Source of the DNA: CAZGCA01 sp964524145
Lineage (GTDB): Bacteria > Hydrogenedentota > CAZGCA01
DNA length: 20,711 nt
Reading direction: 5' to 3'
Assembly (NCBI GenBank): GCA_964524145.1
Contig: CAZGCA010000099.1
Span: 1 to 20,711 of the forward strand
Each line of letters begins with the position of its first letter. The first letter of the stretch is position 1. Below the pieces are notes generated by a model. It saw only the letters and a list, made by a program, of their open reading frames with translations, did not search any database and was not told the DNA's origin. Shown piece by piece: positions 6,323-13,542 of the stretch. A program made the position numbers and the translations under genes.

Positions 6323-8143
6323 CTACAAGGCCGACCGCACCTCTTTCCATGCATCACGGACTGAATCTGCAGCGGCGCTCTGCCCATACTCAATCACGGT
6401 TTTGCCCGCCATCAACGCATCGTTCACAATCTTGTCGAACGGGATTCTGCCGATTACACGGGAATGCCGTGCTGTCGCAATTTGTGTGATCCGTGCCGCC
6501 TGTTCAGTGTTGAGGTCGGCTTTGTTGATGATGACGACCGCCGGTACACGGAAGTGAGCCGCCAACTCGAGTACGCGTTCCATATCGTGTACGCCCGAAA
6601 CCGTAGGTTCGGTGACAATAACCACAAGATCAGTGCCCGACACCGACGCAATGACCGGACAGCCCGTTCCTGGTGGGCCGTCACCAAGAATTGTTCCCAG
6701 ACGCAGCTCATCGGCAAGAGAGGCGGCCCGGTCGCGGACCTGTGTCACCAGCCGACCGGAGTTTTCTTCTGCGATTCCAAGCCTGGCATGGGCCATGGGT
6801 CCACGGTTCGTTGCAGAAACAAACCAGTTGCCCGTAACGGCCTCTTCGGCAAGTACGGCATCCACCGGGCATACGAGCGGGCACAGTCCACAACCTTCGC
6901 AGGCAAACGGTTCAATTCGGTACGTCTTGTCCACCCTGCTGTTGCCGGGCCCATCGAACCGGATTGCGTTGAAGTGACAGGCTTCGGCGCATTCGCCGCA
7001 CGCTATGCACTTCGCCGCATCGATTGTACATTTCTTACCGCCGACAAAAGGATGAGACTCTCTGACGCGAGGAGCAAGGAGTAGATGCAGATCGGCGGCA
7101 TCCACGTCGTTATCGGCCAGCACCATGCTGTTTGAGAGGACGGCGAACGCGGCCGTCACGGTTGTCTTGCCTGTGCCTCCCTTGCCGCTGATCACCGTAA
7201 CTTCTGTGTGGCGTGTTGCGGTTCCGGAAGCAAACGGTTCGAGCGGTCCCGTAGCAGTGACGAATTCCTCGATAGGCGGCACAGAGGGAACTGTGGAGCC
7301 CTTTAACGCGAGAATTTCGTCGTGGATGCCCAACAGGTTCTCGGTGAGTTCCTCGTGAAACTCAACAAGAATGTCGCCGGCAGAGTACGTCTCGGCGTAG
7401 GTGCGCTTGAAGGGAATTCTCCCGATGACGGGCAACCCAACGGCTTCGGCATATTCGGCAATGATGGTGTCCGTGCCGTCGGAACGATTGACCACGATGC
7501 CCGTCGGAATCCCCATCTCGAGTGTCATTGCCGCAGCCAGTTTCAGGTCGTTGAGTCCGAACGGGGTAGGCTCGGTCACAAGCACGGCAACGTCCGCGCC
7601 TTCCAGCGCCTCCACCACGGGGCAGGCCGTTCCAGGCGATGCATCCAGTATATTAGTTGCTTCCAGATCGATGTGGGACTTGACGGCCGCAACTACATTC
7701 GGAGCAAGGGCTTCCCCGATGTTCAGTAAGCCGTGCGCGAAGAAAAACGGCTGATGATCTGGGGCCACTTGAACCTTGCCCACGACTGTTTCTTCTTCGT
7801 GCAGGGCGTCTTCGGGACAGACATAGGAGCAGACTCCGCACGAGTGGCACAGTTCGTTAAAGATGAGGACTTTCCCTTTGACAACGGCAATCGCATTGTA
7901 GTTGCAGGCTTCGTCACACGTGCCGCATCCGGTGCATTTGTCTTTGTCCCAGACCGGTTTCGGGACGGTGACCTTCTCTTCTATGGAGAAGTCAGGCTTC
8001 ACAAACAGATGATCGTTGGGTTCCTCCACGTCACAGTCCAAGAGCCGCACATTGTCCCCACGTTGAGCAAGTGCATAGGCGAGGTTAACCGCGAAGGTGG
8101 TTTTGCCGGTGCCTCCTTTTCCGCTGGCGACAGTGATTACCAT
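6323..8143 (-). CDS. Tandem fusion of two MinD-type ATPases with inserted ferredoxin domains
   Basis: This 606-residue protein contains two full copies of the MinD/Mrp-superfamily ATPase with an inserted 2x[4Fe-4S] domain. Copy 1: P-loop GKGGTGKT at 9-16 (aligned start near residue 3), cysteines 70/73/76/80 and 99/102/105/109, and the PGTACPV loop near 170. Copy 2: the same P-loop near 320-327, cysteines 379/382/385/389 and 415/418/421/425, and PGTGCPV near the matching position. A linker of about 30 residues (roughly 285-313, Pro/Thr-rich) joins them. In Desulfovibrio orange-protein loci these are two adjacent genes. The likely role is ATP-driven assembly or transfer of metal-sulfur clusters. 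AGGA lies eight bases before ATG 8143. Length and both active sites appear intact. Confidence 0.92.
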   Translation of the reverse strand: MVITVASGKGGTGKTTFAVNLAYALAQRGDNVRLLDCDVEEPNDHLFVKPDFSIEEKVTVPKPVWDKDKCTGCGTCDEACNYNAIAVVKGKVLIFNELCHSCGVCSYVCPEDALHEEETVVGKVQVAPDHQPFFFAHGLLNIGEALAPNVVAAVKSHIDLEATNILDASPGTACPVVEALEGADVAVLVTEPTPFGLNDLKLAAAMTLEMGIPTGIVVNRSDGTDTIIAEYAEAVGLPVIGRIPFKRTYAETYSAGDILVEFHEELTENLLGIHDEILALKGSTVPSVPPIEEFVTATGPLEPFASGTATRHTEVTVISGKGGTGKTTVTAAFAVLSNSMVLADNDVDAADLHLLLAPRVRESHPFVGGKKCTIDAAKCIACGECAEACHFNAIRFDGPGNSRVDKTYRIEPFACEGCGLCPLVCPVDAVLAEEAVTGNWFVSATNRGPMAHARLGIAEENSGRLVTQVRDRAASLADELRLGTILGDGPPGTGCPVIASVSGTDLVVIVTEPTVSGVHDMERVLELAAHFRVPAVVIINKADLNTEQAARITQIATARHSRVIGRIPFDKIVNDALMAGKTVIEYGQSAAADSVRDAWKEVRSAL

Positions 8144-8209
8144 TTCGTTCGTCCTTTCCTTAGATTCTGCTGTTGCGCGGTCCGGGAGCCACGGCTCAAC
8201 GCATACCCA

Positions 8210-9169
8210 TCATACGTCCCCATGTTGCACTCCCTGGCTGTCGACCGCTACGTAGTATGTTTCTCCGTTCATCTTCCGTGCACAGACTTTTCCTGTTCGC
8301 GACAGCTTCCCGATGTACTTCGACACCTCGTTCAAATGCATACCGAACACCTCGGCGATCTGGTGGACTGAGCAGGGACGTCGTCGGAGCATAGCCAGAA
8401 TGGTGCTTTCGTTCGCTTCGACATCGGCGGATTTGTCGGATGGAAATTCCGCAATGATCTTGGCCGTGGGATGAAAAAGATCCGCAACGGCTTCCATTTC
8501 TTTCCGCGAAAACGGCAGTGCAAATTCCTCCGCAGGCGGTCGCACTGCCGTGTTAAGGTGGATTTCGTCCGGCCCGATGGCTTCCGCAAGCGCTGCAATT
8601 CTCTCAAGGTCGCGCGGGACCGAGTGCATTCCCCGGACGAGAAACACCTCGATCCACAACTTTCCTTGGAACTCCTCGCGAAAGGCATGCTGTCCCTCGA
8701 TAACACGCTTGAGGTCCAGGTCGCGGTGGGGGCGATTGATGAGCTCGAACGACGACTGATCCCAGACGCTCAGTGACAACTTCGCAACGTCGGCGTGGCA
8801 TGCGGCCTTTCGTACCGCGGGCATCCAGAACAACGTGCCGTTGGTCAGGAGGACGGCTGGGAACGGGGTTTCCTGTCGAATCATCTTCAAGACTTCGCCG
8901 AAGCGAGAGTGCAAGGTAGGTTCGCCAGACCCGGACAGCGTGATGTAATCCGTTCGTCCGCCTTCTTCGACCCACGCCGCAAGCTCACTCTTCACCTCCT
9001 GAACTGGAACGTATTCCTCGCGGTCGAGTGTCTTGTGTGTCGTGCGCCCCAACTGACAGAACACGCAGTCCAGACTACACGTCTTGTGGGGGGTCAGATC
9101 CACGCCGAGCGAACGTCCCAGCCGTCTTGACGGCACGGGGCCGAACAAGAATCTATAGTCTTTCTTCAT
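8210..9169 (-). CDS. Radical SAM enzyme with C-terminal winged-helix domain
   Basis: This 319-residue protein begins with the COG0731-type signature FGPVPSRRLGRSLGVDL and the radical SAM triad CSLDCVFC (Cys31, 35, 38), which ligates a [4Fe-4S] cluster and SAM. The glycine-rich SAM contact is LSGSGEPTLH (about residue 80). Residues from about 255 on form a helix-turn-helix-like segment (MLRRRPCSVHQIAEVFG ... VSKYIGKLSRTGKV), suggesting binding of nucleic acid or a protein partner. Such enzymes are common in anaerobes; their substrate is unknown. GGGAG lies six bases before the ATG, and the ATG overlaps the stop of the 64-aa gene upstream (ATGA, 9166-9169), so the two are translationally coupled. 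Confidence 0.9.
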   Translation of the reverse strand: MKKDYRFLFGPVPSRRLGRSLGVDLTPHKTCSLDCVFCQLGRTTHKTLDREEYVPVQEVKSELAAWVEEGGRTDYITLSGSGEPTLHSRFGEVLKMIRQETPFPAVLLTNGTLFWMPAVRKAACHADVAKLSLSVWDQSSFELINRPHRDLDLKRVIEGQHAFREEFQGKLWIEVFLVRGMHSVPRDLERIAALAEAIGPDEIHLNTAVRPPAEEFALPFSRKEMEAVADLFHPTAKIIAEFPSDKSADVEANESTILAMLRRRPCSVHQIAEVFGMHLNEVSKYIGKLSRTGKVCARKMNGETYYVAVDSQGVQHGDV

Positions 9170-9360
9170 AGGTCGCTCCCGGGGTGACGCGGAGAATCCA
9201 AGCGAGACCCGTGATCAATGATCAACGCACCGTTTGGGTTCCGTCCTTGATGCTGCACGATGCAGTCGTGGTCCTCGCGCACGTCAACAAAGTCAAGCAC
9301 GCGATGACGGAGATACTTCTCCGGTAACGGATAGATGCCCGCGTCGATTCTCGTATTCAT
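9166..9360 (-). CDS. 64-aa unknown protein coupled to the radical SAM gene
   Basis: This small frame starts at ATG 9360, preceded by AAAAGG at a 7-base spacing, and ends by overlapping the radical SAM start by four bases. The ribosome site and overlap are the main support that it is real. The product is acidic/basic mixed with no membrane segment. It has one Cys (residue 33) and a motif-like stretch GALIIDHGSRLDSPRHP near the end. I do not recognise a family. Because it is the immediate coupled partner of a radical SAM enzyme it could be an accessory subunit or a peptide substrate, but nothing in the sequence proves either. A 69-base gap separates it from the aldo/keto reductase upstream. Confidence 0.6.
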   Translation of the reverse strand: MNTRIDAGIYPLPEKYLRHRVLDFVDVREDHDCIVQHQGRNPNGALIIDHGSRLDSPRHPGSDL

Positions 9361-9429
9361 CGCTTGACCTTTTCCATGTTGTCTACGCTTTTGCTGCTCG
9401 GACACCTGCTCAGGCTGCGCGAGTCAACG

Positions 9430-10491
9430 CTATCTTGGCACTGCAAATCGCTCGTGCGCCTCCCGCAACCGTTTTCTTATAGGCAGATTCTGAGGACACC
9501 GCTCTTCGCATTCGCCACAGTCAATACAGTCTTCGATTGTTGCGTCCAGTTGGGCATATTCCCCCCTGGTCTGCGGCCAGTCCCAGCTTATGCGCTCGTG
9601 GCGATCAACAATCTGCATGATCGCCGGTATTGGAATGTCTTGTGGGCAAGGCAGGCAATACTCGCAGCCGAGACAGTATCCACGGCCAAGCCGATCCCCA
9701 AAATCCGCCAGCTTCTGACGCTCTTGGGTCGAGAGCGGCTCGGCGGTCTCCGCAATAGAGACATTCTGTTCGATTTCTCCCGGCGACTTCACTCCTGTAA
9801 GAATCAGGGGCAATCGGTCATTCGACAGCGCGAACCTCAGGCATTCCTTCACTGTGGGCTTTCTATCCTTTCCCGGGGGACTCAGCTCGAGCAGTCTTGA
9901 GTTTCCAAACACCTTCATCACGAAAAGGCCGACATTATATTCTTTCGCGAGCGGAATGACGTCCTCTTCGGCTTGTCGGTCGGCAAGATTGTAGGTAATC
10001 AGAACCGCCTCAATATCGGGTTCACGAATCATGCGGCTTATGATGCCCCAGTTGTGGCTGGTCAGGCCGATATGCCTGATCGTGCCTTGTTCTTTCGCTT
10101 CCCGGAGCGCCTTCAGCCCTCCGCACTCTGCGGTGAGTTGCTCGTATTTGGTTTCCGTAGATACATCATGCGGCTCGTAGAGATCGAGGTAATCCGTCTG
10201 AAGTGCCTCGAGGCTTTCCTCGATTGCTCTCTTCATACCCTCATAGCTCATCTCCGGCGACCGAGAGCTCAGATACACCTCGCTTCTTCTTGATTTCATC
10301 ACACGGCCGATCTTTCGCTCACTGTCGCCCTTCCCGTAAAGACGAGCGGTATCAACGAAATTAACGCCCAAATCCAACGCTCTATTGAGGGTGGCAACTG
10401 CTTGGTCAACGCTGACCTTAGGAATCGTCATGCCACCAAAGCCGATGCGTGCTACCTGCATACCCGTCTTGCCCAGCCTCCGGGTCTCCAT
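9430..10491 (-). CDS. Aldo/keto reductase fused to ferredoxin-like Cys motifs
   Basis: This 353-residue protein belongs to the COG1453-type aldo/keto reductases that carry an Fe-S tail. The TIM barrel starts METRRLGKTG and includes DTARLYGKG (Asp47, Tyr52) and DLYEPHDV (His108), three of the four catalytic tetrad residues. The expected Lys (normally in a LATK-type strand) is Arg77 (YLSSR), which is unusual. The tail has two Cys motifs: CLGCEYCLPCP (Cys273/276/279/282) and CIDCGECEERCP (Cys322/325/328/332). The ATG at 10491 has GGAGG eight bases before it; the longer frame up to 10701 has no family resemblance. It probably exchanges electrons with ferredoxin rather than NADPH alone; its substrate is unknown. 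Confidence 0.9.
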   Translation of the reverse strand: METRRLGKTGMQVARIGFGGMTIPKVSVDQAVATLNRALDLGVNFVDTARLYGKGDSERKIGRVMKSRRSEVYLSSRSPEMSYEGMKRAIEESLEALQTDYLDLYEPHDVSTETKYEQLTAECGGLKALREAKEQGTIRHIGLTSHNWGIISRMIREPDIEAVLITYNLADRQAEEDVIPLAKEYNVGLFVMKVFGNSRLLELSPPGKDRKPTVKECLRFALSNDRLPLILTGVKSPGEIEQNVSIAETAEPLSTQERQKLADFGDRLGRGYCLGCEYCLPCPQDIPIPAIMQIVDRHERISWDWPQTRGEYAQLDATIEDCIDCGECEERCPQNLPIRKRLREAHERFAVPR

Positions 10492-10562
10492 CCTTTCGTC
10501 CTCCGTGTTCTTGTCTGCCCTTACAACAGCAGCATTCTCAGATCCTGCTGCCGCCATGCGGT

Positions 10563-10946
10563 CTAGGGGTGCTGCGGATCTCTGCCGCCGCGGCACGCCC
10601 GTCGGCGACCACGACACCCGGGCAGCAGAAATGCGTCTCCTTCCTGCAGTCGTCCGTCCAAGAATGCCGCGAGCACTTCCTCGACGTCGCCGCAAATACA
10701 CGGGACCACGTCCACTCCGGCCCCGAGCAAAACCATCTCAACAGGCCGAGATATTGTCCCGCAAATCAGGACGTCGATATCCAGCCCTGAAACCCATCTC
10801 GCCAAGTCCAACGGGTCTTTAGAAGCGAGCGCAACGCTACCGCGTTGTAGTGCCTGTTCAGCGTCGATGTTCACGATAAGCAAGTTGCGAGCGACGTCGA
10901 AAACTGGAGACACGCGACCTTGCCAATGTGCAATTGCCAGCTTCAT
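10563..10946 (-). CDS. NifX/orange-protein-like cofactor-binding protein
   Basis: This 127-residue protein matches the dinitrogenase Fe-Mo cofactor biosynthesis (NifX/NafY/orange protein) fold: MKLAIAHWQGRVSPVFDVAR at the start, a central LDIDVLICGTISRPVE, then VDVVPCICGDVEEVLAAFLDG and a basic tail beginning PGCRGRRR. Family members bind metal-sulfur clusters; the Desulfovibrio orange protein carries a Mo-Cu cluster. It is the first gene of the minus-strand run and faces the sigma-54 activator, as expected for an orange-protein locus. Two adjacent ATGs (10949, 10946) exist; GAAGG sits one or four bases before them, an unusually close ribosome site. It ends 71 bases before the aldo/keto reductase. 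Confidence 0.88.
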   Translation of the reverse strand: MKLAIAHWQGRVSPVFDVARNLLIVNIDAEQALQRGSVALASKDPLDLARWVSGLDIDVLICGTISRPVEMVLLGAGVDVVPCICGDVEEVLAAFLDGRLQEGDAFLLPGCRGRRRACRGGRDPQHP

Positions 10947-10961
10947 CATGCCTTCAGACGA

Positions 10962-10976
10962 GCAAGATATGGGCCG
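10962..10976 (-). promoter_or_regulatory. Candidate sigma-54 (-24/-12) promoter
   Basis: Reading the minus strand, CGGCCCATATCTTGC matches the TGGCAC-N5-TTGC consensus at the invariant GG and GC with the correct 10-base spacing and a full TTGC. It faces the NifX-like gene and would start RNA near 10950, only one to four bases before the start codon. That would make the mRNA nearly leaderless, which is a problem for this call. The neighbouring sigma-54 activator and the upstream dyads support it by context only. Confidence 0.3.
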
Positions 10977-11056
10977 ACAGCGTGTCTTCACCACGTAAGT
11001 CTTGCACTGACTGAAAGTTGTTGACCATAACGACCAGCAGCCATAGGGCGCAAGAA

Positions 11057-11101
11057 ATGCATAGCGCATGGTTGTTGGATGCAGCACAATTGCATTATGC
11101 A
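11057..11101. promoter_or_regulatory. Paired TGCAT/ATGCA dyads, possible activator sites
   Basis: Two similar short dyads lie here: ATGC-ATAGC-GCAT at 11057-11069 and TGCAT-T-ATGCA at 11091-11101. Their centres are 33 bases apart, about three helical turns. They sit roughly 90-140 bases upstream of the candidate -24/-12 element and the NifX-like start, a usual distance for the enhancer-like sites of sigma-54 activators. Binding by the divergent activator is inference. Confidence 0.4.
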
Positions 11102-11457
11102 TTGGTTTGCCTTCGTTTGTGGCTGACTGCTAATGAGAACCTCCCCTCAGCTTCCATAGACCAAGGTCTGCGCCAACGAGAATCCGATCCGCTTACTACA
11201 TGGGTTCCACCTCCCATTCACCTCAACCCCAATGTCATGAGGTCCCACTTCGGAAATCCCCGCTTCTTACGACACAACTGTCCAGCCAGCACCTAATGGT
11301 TTCTTCACCGTCGCCCTTTTCTGCAAGAGCAATGCACCAGATCACACTGTCTCCTTATATGGATCTCAGGATTGTGCATGACCTCGGCGCGCCGCATCTC
11401 GCCGGCGCCTCAGTCTTGCAATCTGCATGTTTTCGTTGCTACACTGGGTATGTGACT

Positions 11458-12828
11458 ATGGAAATGAAACGCCCTACCCAACAACACGATGTGATCCTCG
11501 ACTCCATAAACGAGGGAGTTTTCACTATCGACCTGGAGTGGCGGCTCACGGCGTTCAACCGTGCGGCGGAACGCATCACCGGTGTGCCGCGGGAAAACGC
11601 GGTTGGGCAGCGATGCTCCGAGGTGTTCCGAGCAGATATCTGCGAGAAGCAGTGCGCTCTGAAACGCACGTTGACTACGGGGAACCCTATCGTGAACGCC
11701 AGGGCACATATTGTCACGGAGACAGGTGAGCGAGTTCCTATCCGCATTTCGACCGCACTTCTCAGAGACGACGAAGGCTTGGTGGTCGGTGGGGTGGAGA
11801 CGTTCCAGGACCTGAGCCAGGTTGCTCAGTTGCGGAAGGAACTGGAGTCCCGCTACACGTTTGAGGACATTGTTGGGCGAAGCGCGGCGATGACAAAGCT
11901 GTTCCAGATTCTGCCTCAGATTGCCGAAAGCAATAGCACAGTACTGATCGAAGGAGACAGCGGCACGGGCAAGGAACTGTTCGCTCAAGCCATCCACAAC
12001 CTCTCGCCACGCAGGAACGGACGCCTCGTGGTAATTAACTGCGGTGCCCTGCCGGACACGCTGTTAGAATCGGAACTCTTCGGCCACAAGGCCGGGGCGT
12101 TCACTGATGCCCGGCACGATAAGCTGGGACGGTTTGCTATGGCTGACGGGGGAACCATATTTCTGGACGAGATTGGCGACATCTCTCCTGCGATGCAGTC
12201 CCGCCTTTTGCGCGTGCTCCAGGAACGATCCATCGAGCCGCTCGGGTCCCTGGAACCGGTGCCGATTGACGTCCGCGTCGTGGCAGCGACGAACAAGAAC
12301 TTGGCCAGGCTGGTGCGAGCCGGCAAGTTTCGTGAGGATCTCTTCTACCGTATCCAGGTTGTCCATTTTAGGCTCCCCAGCCTGCGGCAGCGCCGCGAGG
12401 ATATTCCGCTACTGGTTGAACACATGGTGGCGAAATTCAATCGTCTTCAAGGCAAAGACATCGCTGGGGTATCCGAGGAGGTTCTGATCCGATTGATGGA
12501 GCATGACTATCCGGGCAACGTGCGTGAGCTGGAGAACATCGTAGAGCAGGCATTTGTTCTGTGCCGCAGCGGATTGATCGAAATACACCACCTGCCACCA
12601 GAATTCCGCAGTCCAAGCTCATCGAGGACGTCCGATACGAGTGGCCCTGTCTCGCTCAAGTCGATGGACCGCTTCCTCATAGCGGAGGCGTTGCGCCGGC
12701 ACGCAGGGAACCGCACACGTGCCGCGAAGGACTTAGGAATCGATACAAGTACGCTTTACCGCAAGATCAAGTCTTTAAAGATCGAAACTCCGCCAACCGA
12801 CGGTCGAAGCAAACCTGTCTCACGCTGA
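11458..12828 (+). CDS. PAS-domain sigma-54-dependent activator (AAA+, Fis-type HTH)
   Basis: This 456-residue activator has a PAS sensor (about 8-118), an AAA+ domain (about 136-365) and a C-terminal Fis-type HTH (about 405-440). The AAA+ domain has Walker A GDSGTGKE (166-173), the sigma-54 contact loop as GAFTDA (213-218; consensus GAFTGA) and Walker B GGTIFLDEIGD (231-241). The PAS part has a Cys cluster, CSEVFRADICEKQC (Cys53, 62, 66), suited to redox or metal sensing. It lies divergent from the NifX/MinD run, like the activator of the Desulfovibrio orange-protein operons, and probably activates that run. ATG 11458 is chosen by homology; no strong ribosome site is visible. Its last six codons overlap IS-derived DNA on the other strand. 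Confidence 0.92.
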   Translation: MEMKRPTQQHDVILDSINEGVFTIDLEWRLTAFNRAAERITGVPRENAVGQRCSEVFRADICEKQCALKRTLTTGNPIVNARAHIVTETGERVPIRISTALLRDDEGLVVGGVETFQDLSQVAQLRKELESRYTFEDIVGRSAAMTKLFQILPQIAESNSTVLIEGDSGTGKELFAQAIHNLSPRRNGRLVVINCGALPDTLLESELFGHKAGAFTDARHDKLGRFAMADGGTIFLDEIGDISPAMQSRLLRVLQERSIEPLGSLEPVPIDVRVVAATNKNLARLVRAGKFREDLFYRIQVVHFRLPSLRQRREDIPLLVEHMVAKFNRLQGKDIAGVSEEVLIRLMEHDYPGNVRELENIVEQAFVLCRSGLIEIHHLPPEFRSPSSSRTSDTSGPVSLKSMDRFLIAEALRRHAGNRTRAAKDLGIDTSTLYRKIKSLKIETPPTDGRSKPVSR

Positions 12829-13001
12829 ATCTGACGGATGCTTACTCCTTTGCGAAGTACCCGGTCGCGAATATCCTTCCACTTCTCCATCTCTCGAAAC
12901 ACCCTCCGTTACCTCCCAGGATCCTACCAGCCTCATGCCAACAAGATCCCAAGAGTAGCTCACGGGTGCTTCGCTTCTCGACCGCCATTTACATGCCTAC
13001 A
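12810..13001 (-). mobile_element. IS21-like element remnant: left end and start of istA
   Basis: Reading the minus strand from 13001, the sequence begins TGT, as IS21-family ends do. It carries a direct repeat TGTAGGCATG (12992-13001) and TGTTGGCATG (12934-12943), 9 of 10 identical and 58 bases apart, resembling the multiple terminal repeats of this family. From ATG 12890 it encodes MEKWKDIRDRVLRKG and then VSIRQIQRETGL, the N-terminal helix-turn-helix start of an IstA transposase. Resemblance stops near 12810, within the end of the activator gene. The rest of istA, istB and the right end are absent, so this is a deletion scar. Confidence 0.6.
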
Positions 13002-13257
13002 AGACTTTTGCGTGAGCGTGAAAGTGGAAGAACCAGGCACTCACAATGAGTATACCCGTGAATGCCGGAAGCATAAGGAAGTCAAGCCATATAGGGAAGT
13101 AATTGGCCGAGCCGAACGCTGTTCTGACAACGTCCGTACAGTAGGAAAGAGGCGACAAAGGGACGAACGCTCTGCTCCACGCGGGCGTCTCTGCCAACGG
13201 CAGGGAACCCCGTATTGCGCCGTCCAAAACCTTGCCGGGGGATGTTTCGTTGCGTCA
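12997..13257 (-). pseudogene. C-terminal fragment of an ABC-2 type transporter permease
   Basis: The frame after a TGA near 13258 encodes a tail of about 85 residues resembling ABC-2 (NodJ/YadH-like) permeases: LPLAETPAWSRAFVPLSPLS, then YCTDVVRTAFGSANYFP and a last membrane helix through FTGILIVSAWFF. The N-terminal five or so helices are missing and no good start exists (TTG 13227 is the only candidate). The reading frame is closed by the TAG in TGTAG, the presumed first bases of the IS21-like end, so the insertion probably replaced the natural C-terminus. It is a non-functional remnant. Confidence 0.6.
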
Positions 13258-13542
13258 TTTATGATCTTACCTGGTGGAGTTGTAGGAAGGACGATAAGTC
13301 GGCACAAGCTATGAGCCCTGCATCGAGGCGTGAATTGGTCAGGGTAGTCATCAAGTATAACGACGGGCTTTCTGTAGCCATGAGGTTAGCTTCGAGTGGC
13401 ACGGAGGTAGGTGAGTTCGTGTTTACGCTGGTGGTAGCTCGCAGGTTGTGGGAATAAAGGAGGTTTTCGCAGGCGAGCAGGCGGATGCGGCAGGGAGACA
13501 GTAGAGGTCAGGAAGGTGGATGCCTAACATCACCATTTCTCC
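13258..13542. other. Non-coding stretch between two gene fragments
   Basis: I see no recognisable gene here. A plus-strand frame at 13312-13457 (48 codons from ATG) lacks a ribosome site and any family resemblance. The last bases before 13528 read, in another frame, PNITISP, which could be a shifted continuation of the secreted-protein fragment that follows. The segment is best regarded as decayed sequence. Confidence 0.5.

Larger units (their letters stand above)
10947..11457. other. Divergent intergenic control region
   Basis: These 511 bases separate the NifX-like gene (minus) from the sigma-54 activator (plus). No convincing gene is present; the plus-strand frame that is open from 11200 into the activator shows no recognisable domain before 11458. 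The half near the NifX-like gene is AT-richer and contains two TGCAT-type dyads and -24/-12-like sequences, annotated separately. The half near the activator (about 11150-11450) shows no clear promoter to my eye. Confidence 0.6.

Noticed and set aside
8177..8191. Minus-strand TGGCTCCCGGACCGC before the fused MinD gene
   Set aside because: GG and GC spacing fits sigma-54, but the -12 part lacks TT and the site is in a 66-base gap within an apparent operon; too weak to list.
10492..10701. N-terminal extension of the aldo/keto reductase frame
   Set aside because: Overlaps the end of the NifX-like gene, has no family resemblance, and a good ribosome site precedes ATG 10491.
11046..11060. Plus-strand GGGCGCAAGAAATGC resembling a -24/-12 element
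   Set aside because: It lies about 400 bases before the activator start and overlaps one of the dyads; match is only partial.
11200..11457. N-terminal extension of the sigma-54 activator frame
   Set aside because: No domain similarity and low-complexity look; the PAS domain begins just after ATG 11458.
13312..13457. 48-codon plus-strand frame between gene fragments
   Set aside because: No ribosome site and no recognisable similarity; likely chance in decayed DNA.
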